Part shown: positions 50,537-62,167 of the stretch, in pieces
Position numbering within the stretch: the first letter of the stretch is position 1
How the letters are laid out: every line of letters starts with the position of its first letter
Source of the DNA: Microcystis panniformis FACHB-1757
GTDB taxonomy: Bacteria > Cyanobacteriota > Cyanobacteriia > Cyanobacteriales > Microcystaceae
Assembly: GCF_001264245.1 (NCBI RefSeq)
Contig: NZ_CP011339.1
Span: forward strand, 5,518,001 to 5,582,000
DNA length: 64,000 bases
Direction: 5' to 3'
Notes under the pieces: generated by a model
Databases searched by the model: none
The model's input: the letters and a program-made list of their open reading frames with translations, nothing else
Told to the model about the DNA's origin: nothing
Program-made: the position numbers and the translations under genes

Positions 50537-50900
50537 GACAACTCTGTGTTTTAAAAAACAGTATGATTCAGCATAGTGCCTTAACGGCCGACATTCCGCA
50601 CATCTTCATATACTTTTATATATTTTTACATTCCCCAAGATGTTTTGACGAAAAACCTTCATTGTACAAACTACTATTAAGAACATTTTCAATAATTGAT
50701 TTTTTCTGAGAAAAAAATTGACAATTCTTCACCTTGATCAAAATCCATGATTGTAGCTATAATCTTTACTGGCAAAGGATTGTAAGCAATATATTAGTAA
50801 AAATTATTAATTGAATGTTAAGAAGTGCGGAAAGTGGGTACTTCCCGCTCTACTAAGCCAAATCGTGTTAAACTAATGTAGTTTTTGCCGAAACAGTTAA
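50537..50900. other. Intergenic region, nothing identified
   Basis: AT-rich divergent gap between microvirin and the methyltransferase. It presumably contains both promoters. I see no small gene, hairpin terminator or recognisable operator. Confidence 0.5.
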
Positions 50901-51701
50901 GTGAGTTTAACAATGGATAAAAATGAATGGATTAGTAGATTCGATGATTTAATTTGTAGTCCTTCGATTCGAGAGTTTTATGGTGAAAGAGAGTTTTTTA
51001 ATGTCGGTTATTGGCTCTCCCATACTCAAGATCAACAGGAAGCATCCTCTACTCTGATGGAGAAACTTTTAGAATTTATTCCCAACAAACAGGGAACAAT
51101 TCTTGATGTTGGCTGTGGTTTGGGAGCAACTACCCATTATCTTCTCAAATATTACCCATTGACAGCAATTGTGGGGATTAACATTTCTCCGACACAAATT
51201 GCCAGAAGTCTCTTGAATTTTCCCGAGGGTAAATTTCTGTTAATGGATGCGGTAGAGATGGATTTTGCCGATCATTCTTTTGAGCAAATTATTTGTGTAG
51301 AAGCGGCTTTTTATTTTAATACCAGGCGGCAATTCTTGCAAGAAGCTTGGCGAGTATTAAAGCCGGGGGGAACCTTAATTCTCTCAGATCTGAGTTTTGC
51401 CACAACGGAACTTTTGGGGGATTGGACAGTTCCCCAAGCAAACACGGTCAAAGATATTGCCGAGTATCAAAATCTTTATCAACAGGCAGGGTTTAAAGAT
51501 GTTCAATTTGTCGAGGTGACGGAGGAGTGCTGGTTCAGACATTTTCGCCATCTTAAGTCTTGGTTAACAGAGGAATTGCAATCGGGAAAATTAGACGAAG
51601 AAACCTATAATTTAAACATTAAGCCTCTCGATAATTTGCTAAGTTCCTCGGTCATAACTTATTGGTTAGTTGCTGCCCAAAAGCCAGTCAATGAACTGTA
51701 A
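50901..51701 (+). CDS. Class I SAM-dependent methyltransferase
   Basis: 266 residues from the GTG at 50901; the ATG at 50913 is an alternative with AAGTGAG upstream. Motif I is LDVGCGLGATTHYLL, followed by VGINISPTQIARS (acidic loop replaced by Asn), FPEGKFLLMDAVEMDF and a post-motif III block WRVLKPGGTLILSDLSF. The pattern is that of Methyltransf_11 enzymes acting on small molecules such as tocopherol, quinone or sterol-like acceptors. Residues about 185-240 (WFRHFRHLKSWLTEEL) resemble the lid of small-molecule methyltransferases. The SDR gene follows 38 bp downstream, so the pair may be one pathway. Substrate unknown. Confidence 0.82.
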   Translation: MSLTMDKNEWISRFDDLICSPSIREFYGEREFFNVGYWLSHTQDQQEASSTLMEKLLEFIPNKQGTILDVGCGLGATTHYLLKYYPLTAIVGINISPTQIARSLLNFPEGKFLLMDAVEMDFADHSFEQIICVEAAFYFNTRRQFLQEAWRVLKPGGTLILSDLSFATTELLGDWTVPQANTVKDIAEYQNLYQQAGFKDVQFVEVTEECWFRHFRHLKSWLTEELQSGKLDEETYNLNIKPLDNLLSSSVITYWLVAAQKPVNEL

Positions 51702-51739
51702 TAGTTGTAAGTTTTTCTTGAATTTTTGGAGACAAAAAA

Positions 51740-52474
51740 ATGTTTGATTCCTTATCGGGTAAAAAAGTCGTTATTATTGGTGCAAGCTCCGGGATTGACC
51801 TAGCGATTGCTCAAAAATTGCTCTCCCTAGGGGCAAAAGTGGTGCTTTCCCATGCTTCTCAAGAGAAATTAGCTGCCGCTGTTGCCCTAATTTCCGGGGA
51901 GATTGAAGCCAAAACTGTTAATTTTTTAGAAGAAGATTCTGTTAATGCCTTTTTTGCAGAAATTGGCAACTTTGACCATTTAGTAGTCACCTCTCTGGGA
52001 GACAGAAATATGCCGCGAGCCTTATTAACCGAAATGACCGCAGAAACGGCCCGGGGAGGTATGGAGAAATTCTGGGCAACCTTTTTAGCAGTGCGTGGCT
52101 CCCTGAAAACTTTGGCCAAGGACGGTTCTATTACCCTGACATCCAGCGTCACTATGTTCAAATATTCCAAAATGGGCGGAATTTCCGTCATAGCCGCCGC
52201 TAATAGTGCCGTAGCCGTATTTGGACGCGCCCTCGCCCTAGAACTCGCTCCTATTCGCGTTAACGTTGTTGCCCCCGGATTAATAGAAGATACAAGCATC
52301 TGGACCAGTCAAGGTGATTCGGAACGCTCCGACCTGAGCAAATGGGCGGTTTCTGCTCTACCTGTCGAACATTTAGGGCAACCCGAAGAAGTCGCCCTAG
52401 CAGTATTGAGTTTGATTATCAACCCCTATATGACAGGGGTGGTTTTACCCGTGGACGGTGGAGTTACTCTTTAA
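51740..52474 (+). CDS. Atypical short-chain dehydrogenase/reductase family protein
   Basis: 244 residues with a Rossmann fold: an N-terminal GASSGIDLAIA motif (the third Gly of the usual GxxxGxG is Asp), and a later VRVN-like IRVNVVAPGLIEDT. The SDR serine is present (TSSVTMF), but the usual Y-x-x-x-K active site is not: the aligned positions read Ile and Asn (VIAAANSAVAVFGRAL). Relatives with N-G/N-S in place of YxxxK are known and their chemistry is less certain. GGAG ribosome site. Directly follows the methyltransferase. Confidence 0.8.
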   Translation: MFDSLSGKKVVIIGASSGIDLAIAQKLLSLGAKVVLSHASQEKLAAAVALISGEIEAKTVNFLEEDSVNAFFAEIGNFDHLVVTSLGDRNMPRALLTEMTAETARGGMEKFWATFLAVRGSLKTLAKDGSITLTSSVTMFKYSKMGGISVIAAANSAVAVFGRALALELAPIRVNVVAPGLIEDTSIWTSQGDSERSDLSKWAVSALPVEHLGQPEEVALAVLSLIINPYMTGVVLPVDGGVTL

Positions 52475-52631
52475 TCCCTAACTGGACTTAAACCCTCAAC
52501 CCGGGAAAGTGATACTAAATCCTCTTTAAAGGGTATAGGAGGGAGTGGGAAGCGGGTTTTTAAAGTTGGATTAAGGGTTGATCATAGTACATAAGTTCGA
52601 TTTTTTGCGATCGCTTGTCAGCCGCGCTCGA

Positions 52632-53840
52632 TCATTGAAAATCTAACATAGAACTTGTAGATTTTTCTACCCATCCTAGCCGATTTTTTACGTTGTAAAC
52701 TGCCAGTTTTACCATATTCATGCTCGCAGATATTCTGTAAGGATTTGCTGGCTTTTTAGGGTTAGGATCTATTTTAACGACATTTCCACTCCAAAGATCA
52801 CTACCAGTTGCCCAGTCTAATCCAGCCAACAATGAAATTTTAGCACTATCAAAACTGTTGTTATTTTCATCATAAATATCGTGCAACAAGTATCCTAATA
52901 TTTCTAAGCCTACACTACGTCCTAAAATACAACTTGTCTGAAATTGAGTTAACTGATCAACGGTTAATTTATCTGTGCTATTCTCCGCTATTTCTCTAGT
53001 TTGAGAACACTCATGAAAAAACTGATTTAAACATTTAGATAAAACCTCAGATGATTCTTCAACGCTTATCTCTGTTAAATCAGAACTAATGTCGTTATCA
53101 AATGCTAAACTTACTAATTTAGCCACATAGTTAAATGTATAAATAAGTTTCTTTTTTAACGAAGTTTGATCTTTGATAGCTTCTGTTTTACCATCAAACA
53201 TAGACACTTGATAGAGTAAATTTTTAGTAATACCCACCCGTCCTTCAAATTCACCAAAGGAAAGGAGTAATGATTTATCTAAAGGTCTTGTTTGAGCCAT
53301 ATCTCTAAAATCAGTTTGGCATTGTCTAAAATCCCCTTCCAAGACCAAAGTAATAGGAAAATCATTATCACCGATTAGTTCCCCCTCAGAATTTGTAATC
53401 AATTCGTGAATAGCGCGTTTACGATGTTGACCATCTGTAATATCTAATTTGATTCCACGCCCAATTACAACCAAGCATAGCCCACGAGCAAGATCGATCA
53501 GCTTAATTTTTTCTGGATCAACATTAGCTGTTAGAGTTCCTAAAATCCATGGTTTATCTTGTTTAATCCGCTTAAGGATATATTCTTTAACTTCCTCTGT
53601 ATGTCCTTGAACCTCTGGGCGATTTTTTCCTGAATCGGGATCGTTCCCTGTAGATGGCTTTGCTTGGAGCAAGGTTGGTAAATCATGAGCGGGAACGTTT
53701 ATTTGAACCATTTTTCGTTTTCCTTGTTGGAAAACTAGCCCAAGATAGCATTTCTCTCTGTAATGCTCAGAAAAGTAGTATTCCAGTACCTGATTCAGTT
53801 GTTGAGTCAAATCTGAAGAATGAGCTGCAATATCAGACAT
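52632..53840 (-). CDS. dndB: DNA phosphorothioation regulator DndB-like protein (DGQHR)
   Basis: About 402 residues. It shows the family signature DGQHRKRAI near residue 160, with upstream GLVFQQGKRKMVQINVPAHDL and downstream FRDMAQTRPLDKSLLLSF. DndB represses/regulates the dnd operon and lies divergent from dndCDE, as it does here. The open frame begins at 53876, but M at 53840 (MSDIAAHSSDL) is the likely start since the upstream 12 residues are hydrophobic and atypical. A 227-bp gap, with GGGAAC-type repeats near 53.93 kb, separates it from dndC. Confidence 0.85.
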   Translation of the reverse strand: MSDIAAHSSDLTQQLNQVLEYYFSEHYREKCYLGLVFQQGKRKMVQINVPAHDLPTLLQAKPSTGNDPDSGKNRPEVQGHTEEVKEYILKRIKQDKPWILGTLTANVDPEKIKLIDLARGLCLVVIGRGIKLDITDGQHRKRAIHELITNSEGELIGDNDFPITLVLEGDFRQCQTDFRDMAQTRPLDKSLLLSFGEFEGRVGITKNLLYQVSMFDGKTEAIKDQTSLKKKLIYTFNYVAKLVSLAFDNDISSDLTEISVEESSEVLSKCLNQFFHECSQTREIAENSTDKLTVDQLTQFQTSCILGRSVGLEILGYLLHDIYDENNNSFDSAKISLLAGLDWATGSDLWSGNVVKIDPNPKKPANPYRISASMNMVKLAVYNVKNRLGWVEKSTSSMLDFQ

Positions 53841-54067
53841 AATAGAAAAAAATACCAAAAAACACTCAATAATCATATATTATAGCAGTTATCTTAATGA
53901 TGAGGCACGAAGTTTTCGTTTTGGGGAATAGGGAACGCCAGAATAGGGAACAAGGAACAGCAGCTGATCGCCCAAGGATGATGCCAAATCCCGTCATACT
54001 TCATCTTTAGGCGAAACTCTGTAGTCATCCTTGAGACACTCAGTATCGAGAGAAATACGGACTTTTT

Positions 54068-55657
54068 ATGACAGATACCCTCAAATCAGATAAGTCGCCT
54101 ATCCGTACTATTGCGGAGTTTGTCGAGGATTTAAATTATTTAACTCAAGAAATACAGGAATTATACTGTGCAGATACTATTCCTTGGGTTGTGGGAGTAT
54201 CATGGGGAAAAGATAGTACAAGTATATTGCAGTTAATCTGGAATGCGATCGCTGCCTTACCATTAGAGAAGCGACACAAAACCATTCATGTCATCACTAC
54301 CGATACTTTTGTTGAAAACCCAATTGTTTCTACTTGGGTACGCAGATGTATTAGACAGCTTACAGAAGCGGCAAAACAGCAACAAATGCCTGTTAAATCG
54401 CATCTACTGCATCCTGAAGTTGACGCTACTTTCTGGGTTTGTTTGATAGGAAAAGGATATCCTGCTCCAAGGCACGGCTTTCGTTGGTGTACTGATCGCA
54501 TGAAAATTCAGCCTGTCAATAACTTTATTCGCAATTTAGTCAGAGTTCATTGTGAAACTATTGTTGTGCTAGGAATTAGGAAGGCTGAAAGTCAAGCGCG
54601 AGCAATCACCATGAAAAAACATGAAATAGGTAGAGTTCGTGACAGATTAAGCCCCAATGGACGTTTAATCAACTCTTTGATTTATACTCCCATAGAAGAT
54701 TGGCGTACTGATGAAGTATGGATGTACTTAATGCAGTGGGAAAATCCCTGGGGAGGAGATAACAAAGAATTATTAGCAATGTATAGAGGAGCGACTGCGG
54801 ATAATGAATGTCCCCTAGTGGTAGATACTTCCACTCCTAGCTGTGGAGATTCGCGCTTTGGTTGTTGGGTGTGTACGTTGGTGAATAAAGATAAATCGAT
54901 GGAGGCAATGATACAGAATGACGAAGAAAAAGAATGGTTACAACCACTTTTAGAGCTTCGCAACGAATTAGACTTAAAAAACGACAGAGAAAGGCGAGAT
55001 TTTCGCCGTATTTATGGCAAGGTTGAACTTTTTGGTTCAGACAAGATCGAACCCATACCCGGTCCTTATACTAAAAAATGGCGGGAATATTGGCTGAGAA
55101 GGGTATTAGAAGCTCAGGAGAGCGTGCGTACTAATGCCCCAGAGGAGATGAAAGATATTACCCTAATTACCACGGAGGAACTCAGCGAAATTCGCCGGAT
55201 TTGGAGGGAAGAAAAGCACGAATTTGATGACCAATTACCGAAGATTTATAAACAAGTGACTGGAGAAACTTTTCAAGATCCGCGACCGGGGGCGGATAAT
55301 AATCTTTTGGGGAGTGAAGAATGGGATATCCTCGCGGATATCTGTGCCGAGGATTCCATGCACCTAGAATTATTGGCTAAACTTATCGATACAGAACGTC
55401 AATATTTTCTCAAAATCTCTCGCAAGGGTATTTACAAAGACCTAGAAAAATGCTTTGAGTCTAGTTCTCGTAGTAAAGAGGAAGCGATCGAAAATGCTCG
55501 TTATGTCTATGATCTAAAGAATGCCGCTCAAAGTGGCAATATTGCTCAGGTGAAAGAACAACTCAAAGAGAGTTTTAGTGAACCGGAAAAAGACCCGCAA
55601 AAACAGTTAACTTGGGCCAGTATGAAATTCCCTACAACCGTTGAGGAGGAGGAATAA
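54068..55657 (+). CDS. dndC: DNA sulfur-modification protein DndC (PAPS-reductase-like)
   Basis: 529 residues, full length for DndC. The ATP-PPi loop reads VSWGKDSTS (usual SGGKDST with Gly to Trp). Further DndC features are HVITTDTFVENPIV, GFRWCTDRMKIQP, VVLGIRKAESQAR and a Cys-rich patch CGDSRFGCWVCT. DndC uses ATP and sulfur from DndA/IscS to put phosphorothioate sulfur into DNA, with DndD and DndE. It is divergent from dndB. The gene is followed 11 bp later by a MITE, not by dndD/dndE, so the locus seems incomplete. Confidence 0.9.
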   Translation: MTDTLKSDKSPIRTIAEFVEDLNYLTQEIQELYCADTIPWVVGVSWGKDSTSILQLIWNAIAALPLEKRHKTIHVITTDTFVENPIVSTWVRRCIRQLTEAAKQQQMPVKSHLLHPEVDATFWVCLIGKGYPAPRHGFRWCTDRMKIQPVNNFIRNLVRVHCETIVVLGIRKAESQARAITMKKHEIGRVRDRLSPNGRLINSLIYTPIEDWRTDEVWMYLMQWENPWGGDNKELLAMYRGATADNECPLVVDTSTPSCGDSRFGCWVCTLVNKDKSMEAMIQNDEEKEWLQPLLELRNELDLKNDRERRDFRRIYGKVELFGSDKIEPIPGPYTKKWREYWLRRVLEAQESVRTNAPEEMKDITLITTEELSEIRRIWREEKHEFDDQLPKIYKQVTGETFQDPRPGADNNLLGSEEWDILADICAEDSMHLELLAKLIDTERQYFLKISRKGIYKDLEKCFESSSRSKEEAIENARYVYDLKNAAQSGNIAQVKEQLKESFSEPEKDPQKQLTWASMKFPTTVEEEE

Positions 55658-55667
55658 CGGGTTTATG

Positions 55668-55884
55668 TAGGGTTTGCTGAATAAATCTAACAACCTTGTT
55701 GGATAAGGTTTTTAGACTTTTTTCCCTCAAAAAGTGCCGACCCTTGTAGTGATTGGGGGGAAAATCCCTGGACTTTTTCCCTGAAAATTAGGTAATTGAC
55801 CACCTGAAAATGGGTAAAACCCCACACCCCACACCCCACACCCCACACCCTACCCCCACGAAAAACTTTTTGCCGCAAACCCTA
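55668..55884. repeat. TA-flanked MITE, copy C
   Basis: 217 bp from TAGGGTTTGCTG to GCCGCAAACCCTA, with 10-bp inverted termini TAGGGTTTGC/GCAAACCCTA. It contains the CCCCACA heptamer array and the same internal words as copies A and B. It sits where dndD would normally begin. Confidence 0.85.
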
Positions 55885-55939
55885 TGTAAACTGGCGATCG
55901 AGTGGACCATCAATAAAATTACTGTTTCTCGACGACGCG

Positions 55940-56632
55940 ATGAAACCCTACCAAAAAATTCCTATTCGTGAATGTGGGGAACCCCTAGTACCTATACCCG
56001 CAGATAAATTTGTTATCCCTTCTCCCCATGCTTACGAGAAATTGGGGGCTAATTATCGGGGTAAATCTCCCTATTTTTTGCGACAAGGGGTGTTAAATGC
56101 TCTGATTGACGCTCAAAACCGTCTGCAAGTCTATCAACCCGGTTGGCAAATTCTGATTTTTGATGCCTATCGACCGATCGAAGTGCAACAATTTATGGTC
56201 GATTATAGTTTTCAGACTCTCCTAGACACAAAAGGATTAGCCAAAGAGAAACTATCGGAGGCAGAAAGTCAAGCGATTTTAACAGAAGTTTACACTATTT
56301 GGGCAATTCCCAGCGATAATGCCGCCACCCCGCCTCCCCATAGTACCGGAGCGGCGATCGATATTACCCTAGTGGACGAGAAGGGACAAACCATCGACAT
56401 GGGAGGAGAAATCGATGAGATCGGAGAGCGATCGCATCCCGATCATTATATTGCCGCAAAAAGCCCACGAGAACAGAGCTATCATCAAAAACGAGTTTTA
56501 TTGGCTAAAGTGATGGAGGAGGCGGGATTTAGCCGACATAAGGGGGAATGGTGGCATTTTTCCCTAGGGGATCAGATGTGGGCCTGGTCGCTCGATCGAG
56601 CCTACGCCATCTATGGCAGAGTGGAGGATTAG
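55940..56632 (+). CDS. D-alanyl-D-alanine dipeptidase, VanX/DdpX type (M15D)
   Basis: 230 residues. Zn-peptidase motifs are the ligand motif SxxxxAxDI (STGAAIDITL), EIDEIGERSHPDHY and the EWWHFS Glu/His pair near the end. FDAYRPIEVQ is the substrate-binding arginine region. It cleaves D-Ala-D-Ala released from peptidoglycan turnover. Cytoplasmic or periplasmic location is unclear, since no signal peptide is seen. The frame has a GACGACGCG upstream region with no strong Shine-Dalgarno site. Confidence 0.88.
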   Translation: MKPYQKIPIRECGEPLVPIPADKFVIPSPHAYEKLGANYRGKSPYFLRQGVLNALIDAQNRLQVYQPGWQILIFDAYRPIEVQQFMVDYSFQTLLDTKGLAKEKLSEAESQAILTEVYTIWAIPSDNAATPPPHSTGAAIDITLVDEKGQTIDMGGEIDEIGERSHPDHYIAAKSPREQSYHQKRVLLAKVMEEAGFSRHKGEWWHFSLGDQMWAWSLDRAYAIYGRVED

Positions 56633-56710
56633 GGAGATAGCTGTTAGGAGTAAACTGAAAGCAGCTGGTCTAGATCAATACTGATATACTAACAAAAGAA
56701 GACTCAAAGC

Positions 56711-57115
56711 TTAGACTGAATCCCGAGGGATAATCGCCAAAATTTGCTCAACAAAAGCTTGGTGATCAACCACCGGTTTAGAAATATAACCATCGGCCTG
56801 ACTCTGCTTGAGAAAATTCTCTCGATCGCCTTCCATAGCGTGAGCGGTGACGAGAATAACGGGTAAATCGGCGGTTTCGGGGTTAGCTTTGAGAATTTGG
56901 CTGATTTTAATACCATCCACCGCTTTCCCTTCATAGACACTATGGGAGAGGGAGACATCCATTAAGATCACGTCCGCTTCCTTATCCCGAGCAATACGAA
57001 GCACTTCTTCCACGTCTTCGGTCCCTTTAACCTCTAGACCACCTCGTTTGGTCAAAATTTTGGCAAAAACGCGAAAATTAATCGGGTCGTCTTCTACAAT
57101 CAAAACAGTCGTCAT
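56711..57115 (-). CDS. Single-domain response regulator
   Basis: 134-residue CheY-like receiver. The acidic pair is EDD at residues 8-10, the phosphoacceptor is Asp in ILMDVSL (about residue 53), and the signalling Thr is in LVTAHA and Lys in YISKPV. There is no output domain, so it acts through partners. The histidine kinase is not in the window. Divergent from the topoisomerase gene. Confidence 0.88.
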   Translation of the reverse strand: MTTVLIVEDDPINFRVFAKILTKRGGLEVKGTEDVEEVLRIARDKEADVILMDVSLSHSVYEGKAVDGIKISQILKANPETADLPVILVTAHAMEGDRENFLKQSQADGYISKPVVDHQAFVEQILAIIPRDSV

Positions 57116-57197
57116 AGGGATGCTCAGGGATAAACGAGGTTAAAAAGGGCAAAATGCCGTATGATTCACAGCTAGACAGATTGAAAACGAGAGACTC

Positions 57198-59961
<2,764 letters not shown>

Positions 59962-59964
59962 ACA

Positions 59965-60648
59965 ATGGGGAAAAAATCGAAAAATTTTGTGCGTAAACAC
60001 CGGCATTGGCAAAGATGGTTAAAACTAACTCTGATTCTGGTTTTTGGGTTTATTATCCTTAATCTAGCGATTAATTTAGCCGTCCGCTTGCCAATTAATC
60101 AACAAAAACCCATTGATGCCATCTTAGTTTTGGGGGGCAGCATTCGTCGGGAAATTTATGCAGCTAATCTGGCCCAGCAATACCCCAATATACCGATTTT
60201 GATTTCCGAAGGCTCGAAAGACCCCTGTATTTTATTACTATTTGAACGGGCAAAAGCGCCAAAAACTAACGTCTGGTTAGAAAAGTGTGCTGATTCTACC
60301 TTCGGCAATTTTTTCTTTGCCGTGCCAATTTTAAAACAATGGGGAGTACATAAAGTAAAAGTCATCACCTCTCCTACTCATTTACCTCGCGCTCAATGGT
60401 TAGCAGCAATTCACTTGCAATCCCACGGTATAGCAGTAGAAATCGATGCAGTCAGAGAAATTGGTATTCCGGGTAATCACGAATCAAAGCTAAAAACTGG
60501 TTTAGATGTGACTAGAAGTATAATTTGGGCTTTTGTGGGACAATTAATCTCTCCCCCCTGTTGGCAAGTCATTCCCTTAAATTCCGTTGATTTAGAAGCT
60601 TGGCGCGATCAAGGTTTTAAATGTGAATCCCAAGGTAAGATCAGCTAA
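59965..60648 (+). CDS. YdcF/ElyC-like DUF218 membrane protein
   Basis: 227 residues, starting 3 bp after the topoisomerase stop and so probably in one operon. One N-terminal membrane helix (residues about 17-40) is followed by a DUF218 domain: DAILVLGGSIRREIYAANLAQQYP, LISEGSKDPC, FGNFFFAVPIL and VKVITSPTHLPRAQWLA. DUF218 proteins such as SanA, ElyC and YdcF affect envelope integrity; the active chemistry is unclear. The fold is recognised from these motifs. No catalytic residues can be asserted. Confidence 0.78.
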   Translation: MGKKSKNFVRKHRHWQRWLKLTLILVFGFIILNLAINLAVRLPINQQKPIDAILVLGGSIRREIYAANLAQQYPNIPILISEGSKDPCILLLFERAKAPKTNVWLEKCADSTFGNFFFAVPILKQWGVHKVKVITSPTHLPRAQWLAAIHLQSHGIAVEIDAVREIGIPGNHESKLKTGLDVTRSIIWAFVGQLISPPCWQVIPLNSVDLEAWRDQGFKCESQGKIS

Positions 60649-60738
60649 ACCATCCTCTCCCAGTTAGTTTTTTAGCGGCTGCATCCCATTTTTGTAAATC
60701 TACTAACTTGGGGTTTTTAAAGGCAAACTCTCTCTTGC

Positions 60739-60871
60739 GGCTCTTCTCGACTTTGTGTGATAATTTTTGCTTATGGAATCGTGAAATGCTTATCAGGCAA
60801 GACTTTTAGTGCTATTTGGCGGAATAAACTATCAGTATAGACCTCGTTTCCACACAGAAACCAGAAGAGCC
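60739..60871. mobile_element. 133-bp MITE with ISL3-type ends
   Basis: Inverted ends GGCTCTTCT...AGAAGAGCC; the match extends about 21 bp at 17 positions. A 7-bp direct repeat CTCTTGC (60732-60738 and 60872-60878) flanks it. The ends are almost identical to the 1422-bp ISL3 copies, with no coding region, so it is likely mobilised in trans. Confidence 0.8.
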
Positions 60872-60920
60872 CTCTTGCCACTTTCCTATACCTTTTAAAC
60901 AGGATTTAGCATCAGAAACC

Positions 60921-61577
60921 CTATCGGGAATTTGCGCGGGAATTTGCGATCGCATCTAGAGCCAAATTCAGTTTCAGCAGGTTAACCCCCGGTTCGCCGA
61001 AGATGCCGAGAAAGCGCTCGTCGGTGTTTTTGATAACGAGGATCTCCACTTGATTCGTCGGTAATCCCCGCGAGCGCGCCACCCGCTCGATCTGCGACCT
61101 GGCGGCCTCTGGGGTGATATGGGGATCGAGACCGGAACCGGAGGTATATACTAGATCTGCGGTGGGTTTAATTGCCGCTTTCTCTAATCGGGGAATCTCC
61201 CCCTCCAGTGCTTTTTTCATGTCGGAATCGGGTTTTCCTTTAATGCGATCAATCAATGCGGGGTTACTAGGGGCCAGGTTACTCGCTCCCGAAACTCCGG
61301 TTTGCAGGACTTTGTTAGGATCGTTTTTCGGAGCGGCCGTACTGTAGGCGGTGGTACTTGGACGACTATTGAAATAGCGATCGCTGGTGAAAGGTTGCCC
61401 AATTAGAGCCGAACCCACCACTTGACCTTGATTATTGGTAATTAAACTCCCGTTTGCTTGCCAGGGAAAAAGAATTTGACCGATGGCGATCATCGAGAAA
61501 GGATAGATCAGCGCAGTGATCACCCAGAGAACTAGGGTAGAACGGATGGCTCTACCGGCCTCGCGTGCAAAACTCAT
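60921..61577 (-). CDS. kdpC: K+-transporting ATPase subunit C
   Basis: 218 residues. One N-terminal membrane helix (residues about 12-35), then the KdpC soluble domain with SALIGQPFTSDRYFNSRPS, DPHITPEAARSQIERVA, RGLPTNQVEILV and the C-terminal LGIFGEPGVNLLKLNLAL. KdpC stabilises the KdpB-KdpA pump and helps ATP binding. AGAGG ribosome site 8 bp upstream. Last gene of the kdp operon in this window. Confidence 0.94.
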   Translation of the reverse strand: MSFAREAGRAIRSTLVLWVITALIYPFSMIAIGQILFPWQANGSLITNNQGQVVGSALIGQPFTSDRYFNSRPSTTAYSTAAPKNDPNKVLQTGVSGASNLAPSNPALIDRIKGKPDSDMKKALEGEIPRLEKAAIKPTADLVYTSGSGLDPHITPEAARSQIERVARSRGLPTNQVEILVIKNTDERFLGIFGEPGVNLLKLNLALDAIANSRANSR

Positions 61578-61758
61578 GATTAGACCTCTTAAGTCGGGTT
61601 TGCGGCAAAAAGTTTGTTGGTGGGGTTAGGAGTCAGGAGCCAGTAGTCAGGAGTCAGGAGAATTAAGAATAAACAACAATCAATGAAAGAGTCTATTTAG
61701 AGATTTTCTGCTTTTTCCCATTTTTGAACTCTCAAAAATTAATTGTGCCAGAAATCTC

Positions 61759-61965
61759 TTAAAACCTCTCCGGTACAAAGATGACAAGGAATAGGTAGAT
61801 AAATAAAGCAAAAGCGACTAATCCTAAAAGGGTTAATGCGAAGGATTGCCCCCTATTTATAGTGCTTCCCGTAGAAGCTTGAACGATGGAGGAGAAAAGA
61901 ATTGTTAGACAGAAATTTAAGAAAATATACCAGAAAAATCGGTATTTTCTAAGGGATGCTTTCAT
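61759..61965 (-). CDS. kdpF: KdpF-like small membrane protein
   Basis: 68 residues with two hydrophobic helices and the C-terminal IYLFLVIFVPERF, similar to the KdpF tail (Y-L-x-x-x-I-x-P-E-x-F). KdpF stabilises the Kdp complex and is usually about 29 residues; this cyanobacterial version is longer. It lies between the methyltransferase gene and kdpC. Confidence 0.65.
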   Translation of the reverse strand: MKASLRKYRFFWYIFLNFCLTILFSSIVQASTGSTINRGQSFALTLLGLVAFALFIYLFLVIFVPERF

Positions 61966-62043
61966 AAGAATTAGAGTTTTTTGGAGATTTGTTTTTGCCA
62001 GTAAATCAAGAAAATAAGTAGGTAGGCGTTAAAAATTATCAGA

Positions 62044-62114
62044 CACCCCCCTTATCAAGGGGGGATTAAGGGGGGATCGACACCCCCTTATCAAGGGGGG
62101 ATTAAGGGGGGATC
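62044..62114. repeat. Tandem C/G-rich palindromic repeats
   Basis: Two consecutive units of CCCCCTTATCAAGGGGGG with trailing ATTAAGGGGGGATC. Same repeat class as at 19.2 kb and inside the NRPS genes. Confidence 0.88.
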
Positions 62115-62167
62115 AAAGACAAAATCTATTTTCAATTTAATTATAACCACTTACTTAGCTATAGTTG

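Noticed and set aside
50264..50554. 96-codon plus-strand frame across microvirin
   Set aside because: Shadow of the lectin gene on the other strand.
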